Numbered from the stretch's first letter, positions 26,861 through 39,540 are shown. The stretch is DNA of 64,000 nt from Plectrocnemia conspersa (GCA_009617715.1 VTFK01000288.1:124001-188000), one strand, 5' to 3'. Numbers and translations: made by a program. The notes: generated by a model not told the origin, from the letters alone.

Positions 26861-28440
26861 TGCCTGCTATCAAGGAAAAAATAATACTTGAAATTCGTTT
26901 TTAATTATTTTTTTAGTAAGCAAGCGAATGACTCACGGAAAACAATGCGTTTCTTATGATCGATAAGGATAAATGCATTTGATCCTTGATTTTATTCTGA
27001 TGGGAAACCATGTACGTAAGTAATATTATTACAAGTTTCCTATTAAAATGATATGAGCAACCCACGCTCAACTTTAGATTGTATGTTCTGACACCATTAG
27101 ATGATACTTATATGCCCGCTAAATATTTCATTGATCTTTAGACATGTTACAATGTTAATATTTTCTGTAATGTATTATTTTGGTAGGAGCAATTTGTCTT
27201 TTAAAGTTAGTTCATATCTATCACAAAACCTCTCGCATACATTTTTGGGTTTGATATTAAACATATTTATCTGACCTTTAAATTTATAAACATAGGCTAA
27301 TGGTATAGCATTGGATCCTTTCATTTCATTTCAAAGAAAAATGTTATATTTTGATAATATTGCATTATCGTTACAATGCAAGTCGCTGATATTAAAATAT
27401 GCTTTAAAATAGGAATCGTCTATTTTGGTCGATTTGTAAAAAATGTTTCTTAGTTTTATTTTAAAGTTATGTACTTCAAAACTGATAATTTGTAATTTAA
27501 AAGAATTATAAATGGCTTTATTTGCAATTTTAAAATTATAGTTTAATTAATAAAGCCTTGTGAATGTATTCGTGAAATTAAAAAAAATTTATTCTTAGGT
27601 CAATTAGTAGCAAATATTCGTATATATTTATGCGATAAGGTATTTAGCTATATTTTTAGTATGACAGATCTGACCGTTCGTTCACACTAAGACGGTGACA
27701 ATGCGATTTTATTGCTTTTGGCGTCTGAGTTGAATTATTTATTACATTTATACATTTTTATTCAAATTTATTTAATTTTGCTTTTTAAATGTATTTATTT
27801 TAAATAAAAATATATATATATATTTTCTATAAGATTTTTATCTATACTTTTTGTATAACATATTGTAGCGTTCGTTCACACTACAACGGTGACGGTACGA
27901 TTTTATTGTTTCTTATGCGAATTTTCGACTCTTCAGAAGTGATAATTATTTTGTTCTGCTCTCTCTTCTATTATAATATTTTCTTAAATAATGTTTTCAT
28001 CCAATTTTAACTTCAAAGAAGTCGTAAGATAAATTTAAACATGTGTTTTAATGGTTGCATCCTTACGAGCGAGTAACATGTTATTATGAGCACTTGTGTG
28101 TCAATGACATATTTGTATTGAACTACAATGTATTTCATTGAATATTAGGCATTCAAAGTTTTACTTAGTTATTCTTATATTCTATAATAATATTTTATTT
28201 TAAATTTTGGAGTTTTTAAGATTCTGAAGCATTTTAGAGACACATTATTTACTGATACAATGTATTCAAAATATTGTTTATTAAATATTTAAGTCAGTCT
28301 CAGTGATTTTATAATCTGACCTTGAGACTATCAATAATTTATTATCCGTAGGTTTTGATCAAGATCGAAGATGATCTCAGTAGAAGTTGTCGAATTTCAA
28401 TTGACATAGATTTTTTCCTTGGAAGTTTAGTACAAAAAGC
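26861..28440. other. AT-rich spacer upstream of the promoter
   Basis: No gene is visible. It contains the direct repeat pair at 27675 and 27869, listed separately. Confidence 0.4.
27675..27912 (+). repeat. Pair of 45-bp direct repeats, 194 bp apart
   Basis: The segment CGTTCGTTCACACTA at 27675, with a GACGGTGACA stretch and CGATTTTATTG after it, is repeated from 27869 with few changes. The sequence between is a near-pure A+T filler. The copies stand out as the only GC-richer words in the area, suggesting a local tandem duplication or the remains of a short repeat element. Confidence 0.65.
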
Positions 28441-28565
28441 CTATTAAGGGTTGACCTCTCTGCCGTTTTCGGTCCCTCATAGATCCGCAGCATCTTCGTT
28501 CTCGACTCCTGCATCCGATCTCCGCTCAGCTACCCCCGAGGCGAAGGCGCTAGAGGGCCCTCTGG

Positions 28566-28640
28566 CCAATGGCACTCCCCTCCCGCCGCCGCCTCCCCGA
28601 GTATTTAAAGTGCGAGTGCATCGCCGACGCAGAGTTCACT
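28566..28640 (+). promoter_or_regulatory. Core promoter: CCAAT box, TATA-like box, initiator
   Basis: A CCAAT box (in TGGCCAATGG) lies at 28566-28570. A TATA-like TATTTAAAG lies at 28602-28610 and a TTCACT initiator at 28635-28640, with A+1 near 28638. The TATA-like box starts at -36, slightly further upstream than usual. The surroundings are CpG- and C-rich, unlike the flanking DNA. No matching downstream promoter element was found at +28. The order of elements and the leader and donor that follow support a plus-strand RNA polymerase II promoter. Confidence 0.55.
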
Positions 28641-29007
28641 CGCGGACGAAACCTCGACCATCTCGCACACCTCCGCCGCAGTGTGTGTGTGTGCTACGCG
28701 AAAATAATCATATTAACAAAAATAAAATTAAAATAGCAAAATCGATCGGACATGCATCGTGGAGTTAACTTGTGAAAAGAGTCTTGATTCGAATTTTTTT
28801 TTTTTTGATTTTTTTTATTTTGAAATTCGCTCTTCTTCTTCTCTGGGACTGTGGTTGACTGTGTAGTAGAGTGGCCGGGGCACTTGCGGGACCGCGAGCG
28901 AGGAGGCTGCCGTGGTCAGTCGGACCCCAACGACGGCCCTGGGTGGACGCGCACTTCTCGCAGTAGACACCCCTGGACTACGATTTTCCGGACATTTTCG
29001 CGTAACG
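28638..29007 (+). other. Candidate non-coding first exon (5' UTR)
   Basis: The exon would run from the initiator to a donor, AACG|GTAAGG, at 29007|29008, about 370 nt. It contains one ATG (28752), opening a 7-codon upstream ORF that stops at 28773-28775. No longer ATG-initiated frame follows before the donor, so the exon looks untranslated. A T-rich run at about 28793-28822 could allow an internal splicing variant. The gene body would lie to the right, beyond the window. The gene cannot be named, but long first introns after non-coding exons are typical of insect developmental regulators. Confidence 0.5.
28752..28775 (+). CDS. Short upstream ORF in the leader
   Basis: ATG CAT CGT GGA GTT AAC TTG TGA, seven codons plus a stop, is the only ATG-initiated frame seen in the candidate leader. 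It would be translated only if the exon model is right, and could dampen translation of a downstream start. Confidence 0.3.
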   Translation: MHRGVNL

Positions 29008-29522
29008 GTAAGGAATCGAATCGGCTAAATCACATGTGCTATTATAATAAATCACGATTAGTGAATCGCGTGAAAAATTTACGTAATCAGCGGAGATTTT
29101 CAGAAGTGTCTTTTATAGTGGAAGTGGCCGACATTGTCACTCCACTAATTGAGAATGTTTTAAGTGAAATAGGGTGGAATTAATATAATTGCAAATTTGC
29201 TTCATATTATTTTTTCAGATTTATTAATAAATCTGAAAAAATGTATTATCACAAAAGTTTCGGATTTTAATTGTTTTCACAGGTTACTTATACTAAATCG
29301 TATAACTAATAAACCTGAAATTGTAAAAATATAATATAGAAAAAACTAACCGTTATAGGCTAAAATATAATACATAAGGGCGCAAAATAAAAATTCTCAA
29401 ATTTAAATTGTGTTTCTAAACTATGCTAAATTAGAAGGAAAATTTTAATTTTAATAAGATTTACAATTGCACTTGTGGAGTGAAAATTAAACATATATAT
29501 AAAATATAATTTATGACTCCAG

Positions 29523-30747
29523 GATATTTTTTAGTGCGCCTCATATTATTTTTAAATATATTAAGTGAAAACAGCATTAAATATTGGATTATATACAGTA
29601 TTTTGGGGCTACTATTGAGCGCGCCTCATAATTGTACAACCATATAATATAGAAATGAATAATTAAGTGTTAATTTATATATATTTTCAACAATTCAGTA
29701 ATATAAAACTTATTGATAATTTTTAATAAAATAAAATAAAAATAGATTGGGGCTACTTTCAAGTGCACCCACATTTTATGCTAAAATATACAAGGAAAGC
29801 ACAAAAAAATACTGATGCTTAGTTAAGTTAAAAGTATGAAGTATTTTATTTTTTTTAACTCAATAATTTATTTTGTAAAAAATTTTTTAAATAAATACAG
29901 GCTACTTTTGAGTGCGTCTATTACATTACAAAATTAAAATATTTTTGTTAGGATTTATACATAATCAAATTTTCACTATAATTAAAAATAATTATCTCTG
30001 GGCTACTTTTAAGTGCGCTTTAATTTTATATTACAGTTTGAGAATATATAATTTATTTTAAATTCTTTAGAGTTGCTTCTAGCATGATAAATAAAATAAA
30101 AATATAAAGCATTTTTTTTGTTTAATTAAAAATATTTTATAATAATTACCAAATGGGCTACTCTTAACTGCGTTTCATAATTATTTTTCTGAAGTTCAAA
30201 CTGTTATTTGTATACATAACTATTTTTCACTACAATGAAAAAAAAACTAATCTCTGGGCTATTTTTAACTGCACTCGCATTTTCTTATGAGTGATTGAGT
30301 TTATTAAAAAAGCGAATAAAATAAATAATTCTAGGCTTAAAAATATATTATTTTATGTTACATTTACTTAAAATTATTTAGAGCTACTTTTAAAATGACC
30401 CATTTTATTAATTTACCATATTTTATTTTAAAGTAATTTTAATGGAATAGCTATTTTTTTATATTTATATACACATATTGTATATAATAAAAATCAGAGA
30501 ATATCTTAATATTAATAATAAAATTAATGAATAATTTTCACTAATATTAAAGTGTGCCCACATTTTGAGTGTTGTAAATGAACAAGGAAAGTAAATAAAA
30601 TATTCTGTCCTTAATTTCAGGTTTAATTCAAAGTATTTTGTACTATTTTTAACGTAACAAATTTTTTTTGTTGAACGTTAAGCTTTATTTTCTATATATT
30701 TAAAATATATATGAACAGCTACTTTCGAGCTACTTTTAAATGTGCAT

Positions 30748-30823
<76 letters not shown>

Positions 30824-30910
30824 GGCAGGAAAAAATAGTTCTAAAATAAAAATTGGATTTATAGCGTATTAAAAAAATAGTTTGAGCTATTTTTAGCAGC
30901 CCAATACTTG
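29523..30910 (+). repeat. Decayed tandem array carrying a GGGCTACTTTTAAGTGCGC-like motif
   Basis: The motif, in various states of decay, appears near 29530, 29604, 29748, 29899, 30001, 30153, 30256, 30383, 30545, 30717 and 30882, always on the plus strand. Spacings alternate near 150 and 102 bp from 29748 to 30256. The lead-in ATCTCTGGGCTA recurs exactly 256 bp apart (29995 and 30251), which points to a two-part higher-order unit. A CCCACATTTT word with ACAAGGAAAG about 30 bp on is shared by the units near 29770 and 30555. Between motifs the sequence is nearly pure A+T. No coding capacity is seen. Confidence 0.7.
30753..30820. repeat. TA dinucleotide microsatellite, about 34 units
   Basis: An uninterrupted run of alternating T and A, 68 bases long, inside the decayed tandem array. 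Confidence 0.97.
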
Positions 30911-31149
30911 TTTAATTTGAAGCATAAGTGACTTAAACTATTGATTTAATATTTATTTATATACATTAATAATAAAAAAATTGTGTTTGCGATTGTGTCA
31001 TAAGTATCTGACAGATTTTAATATTACTTTGCAATAAAATTGATCAGTCTATAAATATATAATAAATTAAAGCGCAAAAGCATTTTATAAATGAAATAAT
31101 AATTATATATTTTATTTTTCTAGTTGTTTTAAAACACGTTTTAAATTAT

Positions 31150-32440
31150 TTAAGTGCTTTTCAAACTATTATCAAATATTTTTATGTGTTGTGTAATTTC
31201 AACAAAATAATTTGTCTCATTGTCTGTACGTTCAAGCACTTCTACGTGGAAATCTCTCCGTCCGATTTCCCCGGATCGGGTCATATAACAGATGTTTAGC
31301 GACTGAATAATTCTGCGTACTCCTTTCGTTCGAATCGAATTTGTATGCAAGGTCCGATAATGGCCATTTCACTACGTGAATGGTTTTACGGTATCCGTGC
31401 GAACTGCTGCAACACTGTCGAACTCACGCTTCGTCCTGGCGTTAATTTTCACGTGATTGACTCTATAAATGGCTTTCGATAAAAATAAAATAAAAAAACA
31501 GTTTTTTTTATTCTGGCTCGAAACCCGCTGGGCGTCTATTAAATATAATTCTGCTCAGGTGCTAATTAAGATTGTAAATGTTCATATCCAATTATTACAC
31601 ACGATCGAAAAGTAATCAAGCGCGTCATTTGGCGTGTAATATATAAATTTGTAAACTCGTTGTTTAGCTAAAGGCAAAATTATTTCGCATTGAGACATTT
31701 ATAAAAATTTCTACGCGTTATTTATTATTCTATACATATTTATATATTAGAGATTTTAAAGTATTTTTTTTTTTTTAATATTTTTTGCTTACTTTATCTA
31801 TTTATATGATTAGTTCTGTTAATTTAACGTTGTAAGTAGTTTTAACAGTTTTTAAATGCACATTATTTTTTAATGTGATAGTCGAGAATAATTGGCAATG
31901 TTTGTCTGAACATTTCACTTAAGGCGGTGTTCCAAAAGCATGTATAGCACAATACGAAGAGCTTTTGAAAAATCAAAGTTTCAGAAATACGATTATTCAA
32001 TATTGTTTCGAGGAAGCCTGGAAGACTATCAATAATTCTCTCTCCGCGGGCGAGAAACGCTTTGTTCTCGACATACCTGCGGGAAAGAGAAGCAGCGCTG
32101 AGAACAAAGCTTTGTGTATATCGCAAAATCGCCGATAATAAACTCCCTTCTTCGTTCACAATAAGAAAATCAATAAATCCAGAATCCAATAATTATTTCA
32201 TCCGGTCGTGTGTCCGCGTGGGCGTCGCCCGTGAACTCGAATGCACCGATCGCTCTCATATTCGCATCGACGCCGCTTTAGAAAATTATCGGCGGTGTGC
32301 GATGGGAGTGTTGCCGAATGGGGATTTACTCTCGGACCATTGTAAGCGACCCTACAGATTCGCTTTTGAACCCTCTGCGCGAAATTCAGGATACACGAGG
32401 ATCAGAATTGAGAGTGCTGGCTTATTTATTTTTTTCTGAG
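31150..32440. promoter_or_regulatory. GC-richer blocks within the intron, possible enhancer
   Basis: Two higher-complexity stretches (about 31.18-31.64 and 31.88-32.43 kb) separated by AT-rich sequence. Open frames up to 125 codons (32062-32439) occur with no domain and no splice context, and frames on both strands overlap. I take them as chance frames in non-coding DNA. Confidence 0.3.
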
Positions 32441-33279
32441 AAAGTAGTAAAATAGTGACATTATATAAAAAATATTAATACAGCTTAAAATCAATAGATG
32501 CCACAAGGCTCAAATTATTTTTATTATTTATCAAGATGTTCATCCGTGAGATTAGAAAAATCATGGAAAACCAAATCTCTGATGATTAATCGGAAGCAAA
32601 ATTATATAATAATCACTAATTCTGATTTTCCAGACACGATAGAAATTTTAGAACACTTGATTCCATATAGGATTTGAACTCATATTTATTTGATATTTTA
32701 AATTAACCACACTATTTTATGTTTAACTATAAAAAAAATATTTCAGTTAATTTTTTTTATTTTTTAATGAAAAGTTTCATTCATATTGGGATAGTCATTC
32801 TTATCAAAATATAATATCAAAAAAAAACTGCAATTTTATTATATTTTTTAATAAATTCAATATTTGAACTATGTATGATAAAATATTTTTTATAATATCA
32901 TACAAGGATAAAAATGTTTGAGAGTCACTAGTATTGGCTGTATATGTATGTATGTGCCTAAGTGTTTCCACTTATCATTCAAGAGTCAGAGCAAAAGGAG
33001 ATAAGTGCCAATTTTCGTCAATCAAAAAGACAGAAATTTAATTTATTTTATTGCTCTTAAATCTATATTTTAGTTTTAAATTATTAATAAGCAAATAAGT
33101 TTGAAAATATTATATACAATATAACTTTATTTATGTGATATATAATATTTAAAATATAATCTCCAACTTTTTGGATATGCTTTTGTAATGCTATAAGCTG
33201 TAATAAATATATATAGTGTATAAAAAATATTTTAAGAATAGAAAAAATGTTATTTTTGCCTCCTTATAAATTAGTACCA

Positions 33280-33560
33280 GTGATGTAAATTATTGAATAA
33301 TATCTGAAATATCTATATGTGTCTGGGAGATCGGAATTTTTGATTATTATATAAATTTATTTCTAATCGAAAATCATATATTAAGTTTTCTTAGATTTTT
33401 CTAATCTCACATATGAATATCGTGATGAATAATTAAAATAATAACGAGCTTGGTCGTTCATAGTAACATACATACTTCACTGTTGTGTCTTTTTACTTAC
33501 TTAGTAGTTGTTTATTCAGTTCTAACGTATCATACGGATTAACGGAAGATTTGTATTAAA
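33280..33560 (+). repeat. Interspersed repeat family, copy A
   Basis: Shares the word ACTTAGTAGTTGTTT (33499-33513) and looser upstream similarity (CAGTGATGTAAATTATTGAA, CATAGTAACATA) with copies near 35.1, 39.7 and 50.7 kb. All four copies are in the same orientation. No terminal repeats or coding sequence are visible, so the class is unknown. The edges are approximate. Confidence 0.5.
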
Positions 33561-33799
33561 TAAATATTTTCCAAATAATTTTAAGCTGCATAAATGGTGT
33601 GGTATCAATACTATTGCATATAAAAATATTAAATTAATTTTCTATTGGATTTAAAATAGTTTTTATTGTTGCCTCTTTATAAGTGAGTTGCACGATATAT
33701 GCTTAAAAATATATTATTTGTATTTAAACATTTTATTCACGTTCACCCTATATTTGTATATACAGTAATTATAATTTATATATTGGGGCACTAACAAAC

Positions 33800-34730
33800 A
33801 CACAATTGGGGTGATTTTGCCAGAAGCGCAAAAAGCATACCATGAGGGAAACTGTAATTTAATTATCGAACAAATCAAATTAATCTGGCGTTACATGACA
33901 AATTCATCGGATTCGATATATGAAATGTATATCTGTGCATGTGTTTTTATTTCGTTCACTATCACGAATGAATTATTATTATGCAATATGCAACATATAC
34001 AGAATGCAACCCGCGTTCGTGATCTATTTTCGTACATATTTTATTGAATAGTGAAATTTAATGGCACGATACAAGAACATCGGCCATAAACTTCTCGTGT
34101 TGAGCTCGAGAGATCAGATCATAGAATTATTGCTGTCTATTTCCACCAAGTGGATGATGGTTGTCCATAGCCGGGATGCAGATGGTGTGGGTGGTTTTGG
34201 ATCGTTGAACCATTGGGAGAGATACATAGATATAATGGCATTAAAAAACGCTTTTAAGAACACTCGAGAAATGCACGCGTTCCATCTGTCGCTTAACCCC
34301 TCGTGCTTCTAAACAATGAACTTTCGCACTTTCATTGAATCTATTCAAAAGTCAATTTTATTGTTTATTTTGCCGTGATATCAGATTACGTTCTGTTCGA
34401 TTCGATTCTCTCTCGCTTTATTATGTTTGATTGATATCGCTGTGGGGCGATAGGGTCCTGGAATCTCATCTCGGCTCGACATCTCAAAAGGAGCAAAGAA
34501 AGCGAGAGTCCACTTTGCCTTTCTTTTGTCACAATATTTTTATTTTCATAACATCACTCGGAAACAATTCGAAGTATTCCCAGTAACATTATTCATCTTC
34601 GATTCATAGTCGAACAACCTGAGCGGATGAAGATTAATGGTTTGGATGTTAGTAATCGAAAAACGACCACGCACGATTTATTCCTAATTAATTTCTTCAC
34701 TTACGATTTCATTACAATGTTGTTTTACAG
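33800..34730. promoter_or_regulatory. GC-richer block within the intron, possible enhancer
   Basis: Higher-complexity sequence with homeodomain-type words (AATTTAATTATCG, AAATTAATCTGG). The 78- and 83-codon frames at 33811-34047 and 34061-34312 show no domain. Regulatory function is inferred from composition only. Confidence 0.3.
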
Positions 34731-35029
34731 TTAAAACGTTATTGTATATCACATGTGAGTTTTTTTAATTAAATAAAAATAGCAGTTCTATTCTATAAAT
34801 TTTAGATAATTTATTTAACTTCTCGTCTTTTTGATTTTATCATACTTTTACACAATATCATTTATTTTGTTGTGATTCTTACAAACATGTTTTTTGTCAC
34901 AAATGGACCATATATAACATTTAAAATATTTTTTCAATGCACGATAGATTTGGAAACGAATTGCATATGGATCGTACTATTTTTCAATTTCTGTGATGTC
35001 TGTAAGTAATTATTATATAATTACAGCTC

Positions 35030-35340
35030 CGATTGATCAAAACAGATTAATTCATTTTTTAATCTCACGATAGAAAATCGTGGTTAATAGTTAAAAATAA
35101 AATATTTCATAGTGACATATATTGACTGTTACTGTAATAATAATAAATAAATGTCACTGATTGCAGTTTGGTGTCTCACTATTAACCTAGTAGTTGTTGA
35201 TTGTTTCCACCTTCATTTAACGCATTGAGTTGTAAAGAAAGATTTAAAATAAATAACATGTTTTTTTTGTTATGGAATGAGTAGATCGTGTCATAACTTT
35301 GTCAGTTGATGCTGTAATGCCAAATAAAATGCTAACAATT
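35030..35340 (+). repeat. Interspersed repeat family, copy B
   Basis: Best match to copy D. Both carry a TTGACTGTTACTGTAATAATAA-like stretch, then GTCACTGATT, a CAGTYTGGTGT word, and ACCTAGTAGTTGTTGA (35185-35200). Downstream, ATGCCAAATAAAATGCT aligns with the part of copy D that lies beyond the inserted hAT element. Confidence 0.6.
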
Positions 35341-36640
35341 ACAGTTGCAGACTCTTATTATGAGAATATTTAATATTATATCAGTTATAAATATTAAAAA
35401 TATTTAAAACTGAATATTTAAAAAATATCTGTCTAGTGAAATATTTAAAAATAAATATTAAAAAAATATTTTACTAGAAAAAAAAAATTCTAGTGAAACA
35501 TTTAAAAAAACTGTCTTTTTGAGAAAACAATTTTTGATGAACCGCTAAAAACACAAAAAACTCACATTTTATTATTTTTTTATGAACCGCTGCATTATTT
35601 GCATCCCAATTTTTGATTTGAGATCTTTTTCAGCCATGTTAACAGCTATGGCCTTACAAATAATAACCGACAAATAAAATAATGAAGTAAGACAAACTTT
35701 TTAATTGCCGAAATTTCATAAATTACCCATATTTCCGAGTAAATATTGTATAGCTATTGACTTTCTCAATGGTTGATATTGAACTTTTTATCTCTGAAAA
35801 TAAGTACAAATTATGTTTTTTTAAGTCAGTCTTATTAATTTATTATGCTAATTTGTGCATACACACTTATTATATTTTCGGCATCAAGTATCATATAATT
35901 AAAATTATTCATACTGATTATTAGTATTATAACTTTTATTGTTTTAAAAATAATAATATTTTTTTATTGTTATTGTATGTGTATAAATCTGTATTCATTA
36001 TTTAAATGTATTTTTGAAATGTTCATATACTTACCAATATATTTTTATATTTTATCAGTAAATAACTAACGAATATTGGGAAAATTCGTTCCTCAAATAT
36101 GTATTATTTACGATTAAAAAACCAATAGAGAACCGACAATTTAAGCCATCTAAATGTTGACAATGAATAAATTTATGATTGCGAGATACTTTTACGTGCA
36201 CTAAACATATTTTTTTTATTATATATTCTCATACATAATATTGAGTTAAAGTATGATATATTAAAATATTCGATTGAATTGTATCATTAACTTTGCGAGT
36301 TATTTTATATTGTTTATTTTTTGTATGTCACGAAATTTTGTGTACGCATTTTTGCGAAAACAACTTGACCCATTTATTTAGAAATGATGTGTGATTTATG
36401 ATTGCAGCTACATTTTAGTTTATTGCTTTTTTTTATGTACGTACATATTTGTTTATAATTTCGCAAAAAAATATATATAGACTAATTTATTTATATTGGA
36501 GATGATGTGGGCTACTTTAAAATGCACTATTATTAAGCAATTTTTTTTATTTAAAAACACATAAGTGAATCATATTGTAAAGTTTATGTGCAACTTAATT
36601 TAATGAATTAGCATATCTATAAAATCATGCAGATTTGCAC
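35341..36640. other. AT-rich intronic spacer
   Basis: No gene is visible. A lone relative of the tandem-array motif, GTGGGCTACTTTAAAATGCAC, lies at about 36506-36526. Confidence 0.4.
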
Positions 36641-37270
36641 GTATGTTTTATAAAATTGTTGCGTTATTTGACCCAGCGTCGAATTCTTTCGCGATGAGAA
36701 TACAAAGCGAACAATTAAAGATGCTGTGCATCTTTCTGCGACCAAAATCGAGAAGTTGGCCCACACAATCTGTATTCTGATGCCGAATTTGAAGCCGCGT
36801 GTCGCCTTTCGAAAGTCTTTCTGGATTTGTGGGTCAAATGCGTCCTCACGTATGAGAGGGCCCATTGTCTCATGAACAGGTTGACCCCAGGCGAGACGCA
36901 ACCTGCGACGTAGGGCAGGTCGCGGAAGGTCTGTCGCTTTGTAAAAAGGCACCGCATTTGCATAATATCAACGCTGGTGATTTATGGTGATTGGCAAAGG
37001 TGTCGGTGGAGTTGCCGCAAAGTCACATCAGAGCCTTCGGCGAATAGCATGTCTTGTGGCTAGGTCTAATTGGCCGAAAACGGAAGAATTAACACCAGTT
37101 TATTGTGTGGGACCTCAGTGGTGCCGGTGATGCTTCTACGACTTTCAAAGTTTAACGACCGAGTCGTTGCACTCGGTTAACTCGATTTTTGACGAGTGCG
37201 TTAACACCGGTCAAATGTGTGCGGTGTCGGGATTCGCACAAAATTGCGTGCAAACGCGGCTAACGCATTG
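36640..37270. promoter_or_regulatory. GC-richer block with a Hox/Exd-like site
   Basis: TGATTTATGG at 36978-36987 matches the composite site bound by Extradenticle with central-class Hox proteins. A short stem (GCACTCG at 37169-37175 with CGAGTGC at 37193-37199) lies further on. Overlapping minus-strand frames (36617-36963) have no known domain. Candidate enhancer; a single site of this length can occur by chance. Confidence 0.33.
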
Positions 37271-37789
37271 ATAATATTTTTTAATATAAATAAAATCTTA
37301 CTTTAAAATTCTACTGATACATATATAGATTCGATCAACATATATTTTTTTATTTCGTATAAGATTATCATAATCGATTTGATTTGAAACAAAACTATTT
37401 TATTTAACGGTTAAGTTAAATGTAATTTATTTGTATTTTTACTCAATATTATTTATTAAAATTAGTGTTACAACCGCATGAAAAAAAAATACTCAACTTA
37501 AGAAAATAATTTATTTAGTACCGATAATAAATATTGTGATGAAGGCTTTTATTTAAAAATATTTATTTTTATAGTAATCATGACGATGATCATTTTTGGT
37601 TACAATAACATAAAATATAGTTTTAAAACCAGTTTGAAAAGGTAAATTACATAAAGTAAATCAAGCTTTCTATTAAAATAGATACTTCATAATATATTTT
37701 TTCTTATTATAAATAAAAATAAAAATGACTTTTTTAACACCCCATAAATGTTAAGCCCGTTATAAAAAATAAAAATCGACCGTCTTTCA
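37271..37789. other. AT-rich intronic spacer
   Basis: No gene, repeat or motif cluster is visible. Confidence 0.4.
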
Positions 37790-39540
37790 AGAGCAAAAGA
37801 CTACTTTGGTTGTCATACTGTGGCATATATCACAAGTTTTATTGTAAATTGCTCCGTTTTGCGGCCGTCGCGTCGCAGCACACGGCCTTTTCGACCACCC
37901 TGTATTTCCTTTTCTGCAATATAAGTCACACAAGGGTCAACGCCTTCGGCACGAAAATTGCAAATAAAATAAATAGAGCCTCGCAGAGAAACGCTCGCAT
38001 CTCCACAAAGGAGAGCAACAAATACATAATCCCACCATACACGATGAGATAATGTACATATAAAAGGTGAACTTAATAAAGAAGCGAAGACACGTCGCCA
38101 GATATTGCCAAGTAAAGGCACGCGGTCATAGGAACGTCTGCATATTTACACCAAGGACGTCATACGCATCTCTGTTTTGTTTAAATGGCCATTTAGTAAC
38201 CCACGGGGTGGGTATATCACTTTTGTGCTCGCCCACGTATGTAAATTATGCCCATTGTCACCCGAGATGCATTAAGCGATAAGTTCGATCTACTCTAACC
38301 CTTTGCTAACCCACGTCAATGCATGAGATGTGATTATAATCGATAAACAGCATTATTGATCGATCCACAGCCGAGACTTGTCATGTATTCTACATCCAAT
38401 ACATAGTAGTAAAAAAAACAGCTTTTCAGTAGCGAACATATGCAGAAGCTATTCAATTGTAGATGTTTAGCATTCATAAAAAACGTAGTTATTAGACGCT
38501 TAACGTCACGGTAACAATAACAAATGATTTCGCGTAATTCCAGACACGTCTACTGTGTATAATGCTATATTGACCTTCGGATAGCCTAATTCGCATATTT
38601 GCCATTAAATTAATGCCATTGACGTTATGCTCATTTATGAATAGTTTAAACATTAGTGGCACGTTATAAAGATATCAAATCTGCATTATCTTGCTCAACA
38701 ACAAATCGTGCCCCGGAGGAAATTATACGCTATACTCGATATTTTCCATTATGTATTTTTAAACTTTTATTTGATGCACACACAAGAATGTGAGTTTAAA
38801 TTGTATAGCAAATATTTGCACATACAATTCGGGATGTGCTTGTAAAAATCGAGTCACGTATGCACTCACAATGATGCAACCGATTCTTTGGCACCGGAAT
38901 ATTTTAGCTTTTTTCACATCAGAGTGCCAAAACGAATTCGAAAGTGTTGGCACTGGTATCGAAAAGTGAAAATGTGGCTATTTTATAAATAAAAAAAATA
39001 TGTATATGTACATACGGTTGCTGAAAGGCGGCGCAGCTTTTAAAAGCTCTCACGCTCAACGCAATCAGACACATGTCATAAAGTGACAGGACAATGGCTG
39101 TAAAATATATCAACCCTTAGCTGGTAAGCTAATTGTGCTTTAGATGTCGGTTTCCATGCAATCAGTAGCGTACATATTTAAATAAATATTTTATTATTCA
39201 TAAATATGTGACTCATTTAAAAATTATTATTGCTATGGACCAAATTTGTCAATGGGTTTTTTTTAAGGCCAACGACATTGCATATTGATATTTTCTTTCA
39301 AGATTCACGCCCACATTTGCAAACTTTTTGATGTGTCATATTGTAAGCAATATAAAAAATCGAGTGCACATGTTAACATTCGACGTTTGTTGCAAAATGT
39401 TGAGCAGAGACATTGCTCTGGTTGTACAACCGCTACCTTACCATGCTGGTATCATTACTTGACCTATCCATATTCTTCTTATGGCAATGTCACTAAATGG
39501 CCTTAACCATTGATTGCCAAGAATGGACATGGACAAGATG
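37790..39540. promoter_or_regulatory. Extended GC-richer region within the intron
   Basis: About 1.7 kb of higher-complexity sequence broken by a few AT-rich stretches. Open frames on both strands (for example 37810-38052 and 37813-38121) overlap one another and carry no domain. The size and texture would suit several adjacent regulatory modules. Confidence 0.3.

Noticed and set aside
28851..29183. 110-codon frame across the exon 1 donor
   Set aside because: It starts at GTG rather than ATG and runs straight through the GTAAGG donor into AT-rich intron; no domain.
32062..32439. 125-codon open frame with an opposite-strand frame overlapping it
   Set aside because: Frames open on both strands of the same GC-richer block, no domain and no splice context; likely non-coding.
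36617..36963. Minus-strand 111- and 82-codon frames
   Set aside because: The two frames overlap each other out of register and neither carries a motif; chance frames are more likely than an exon.
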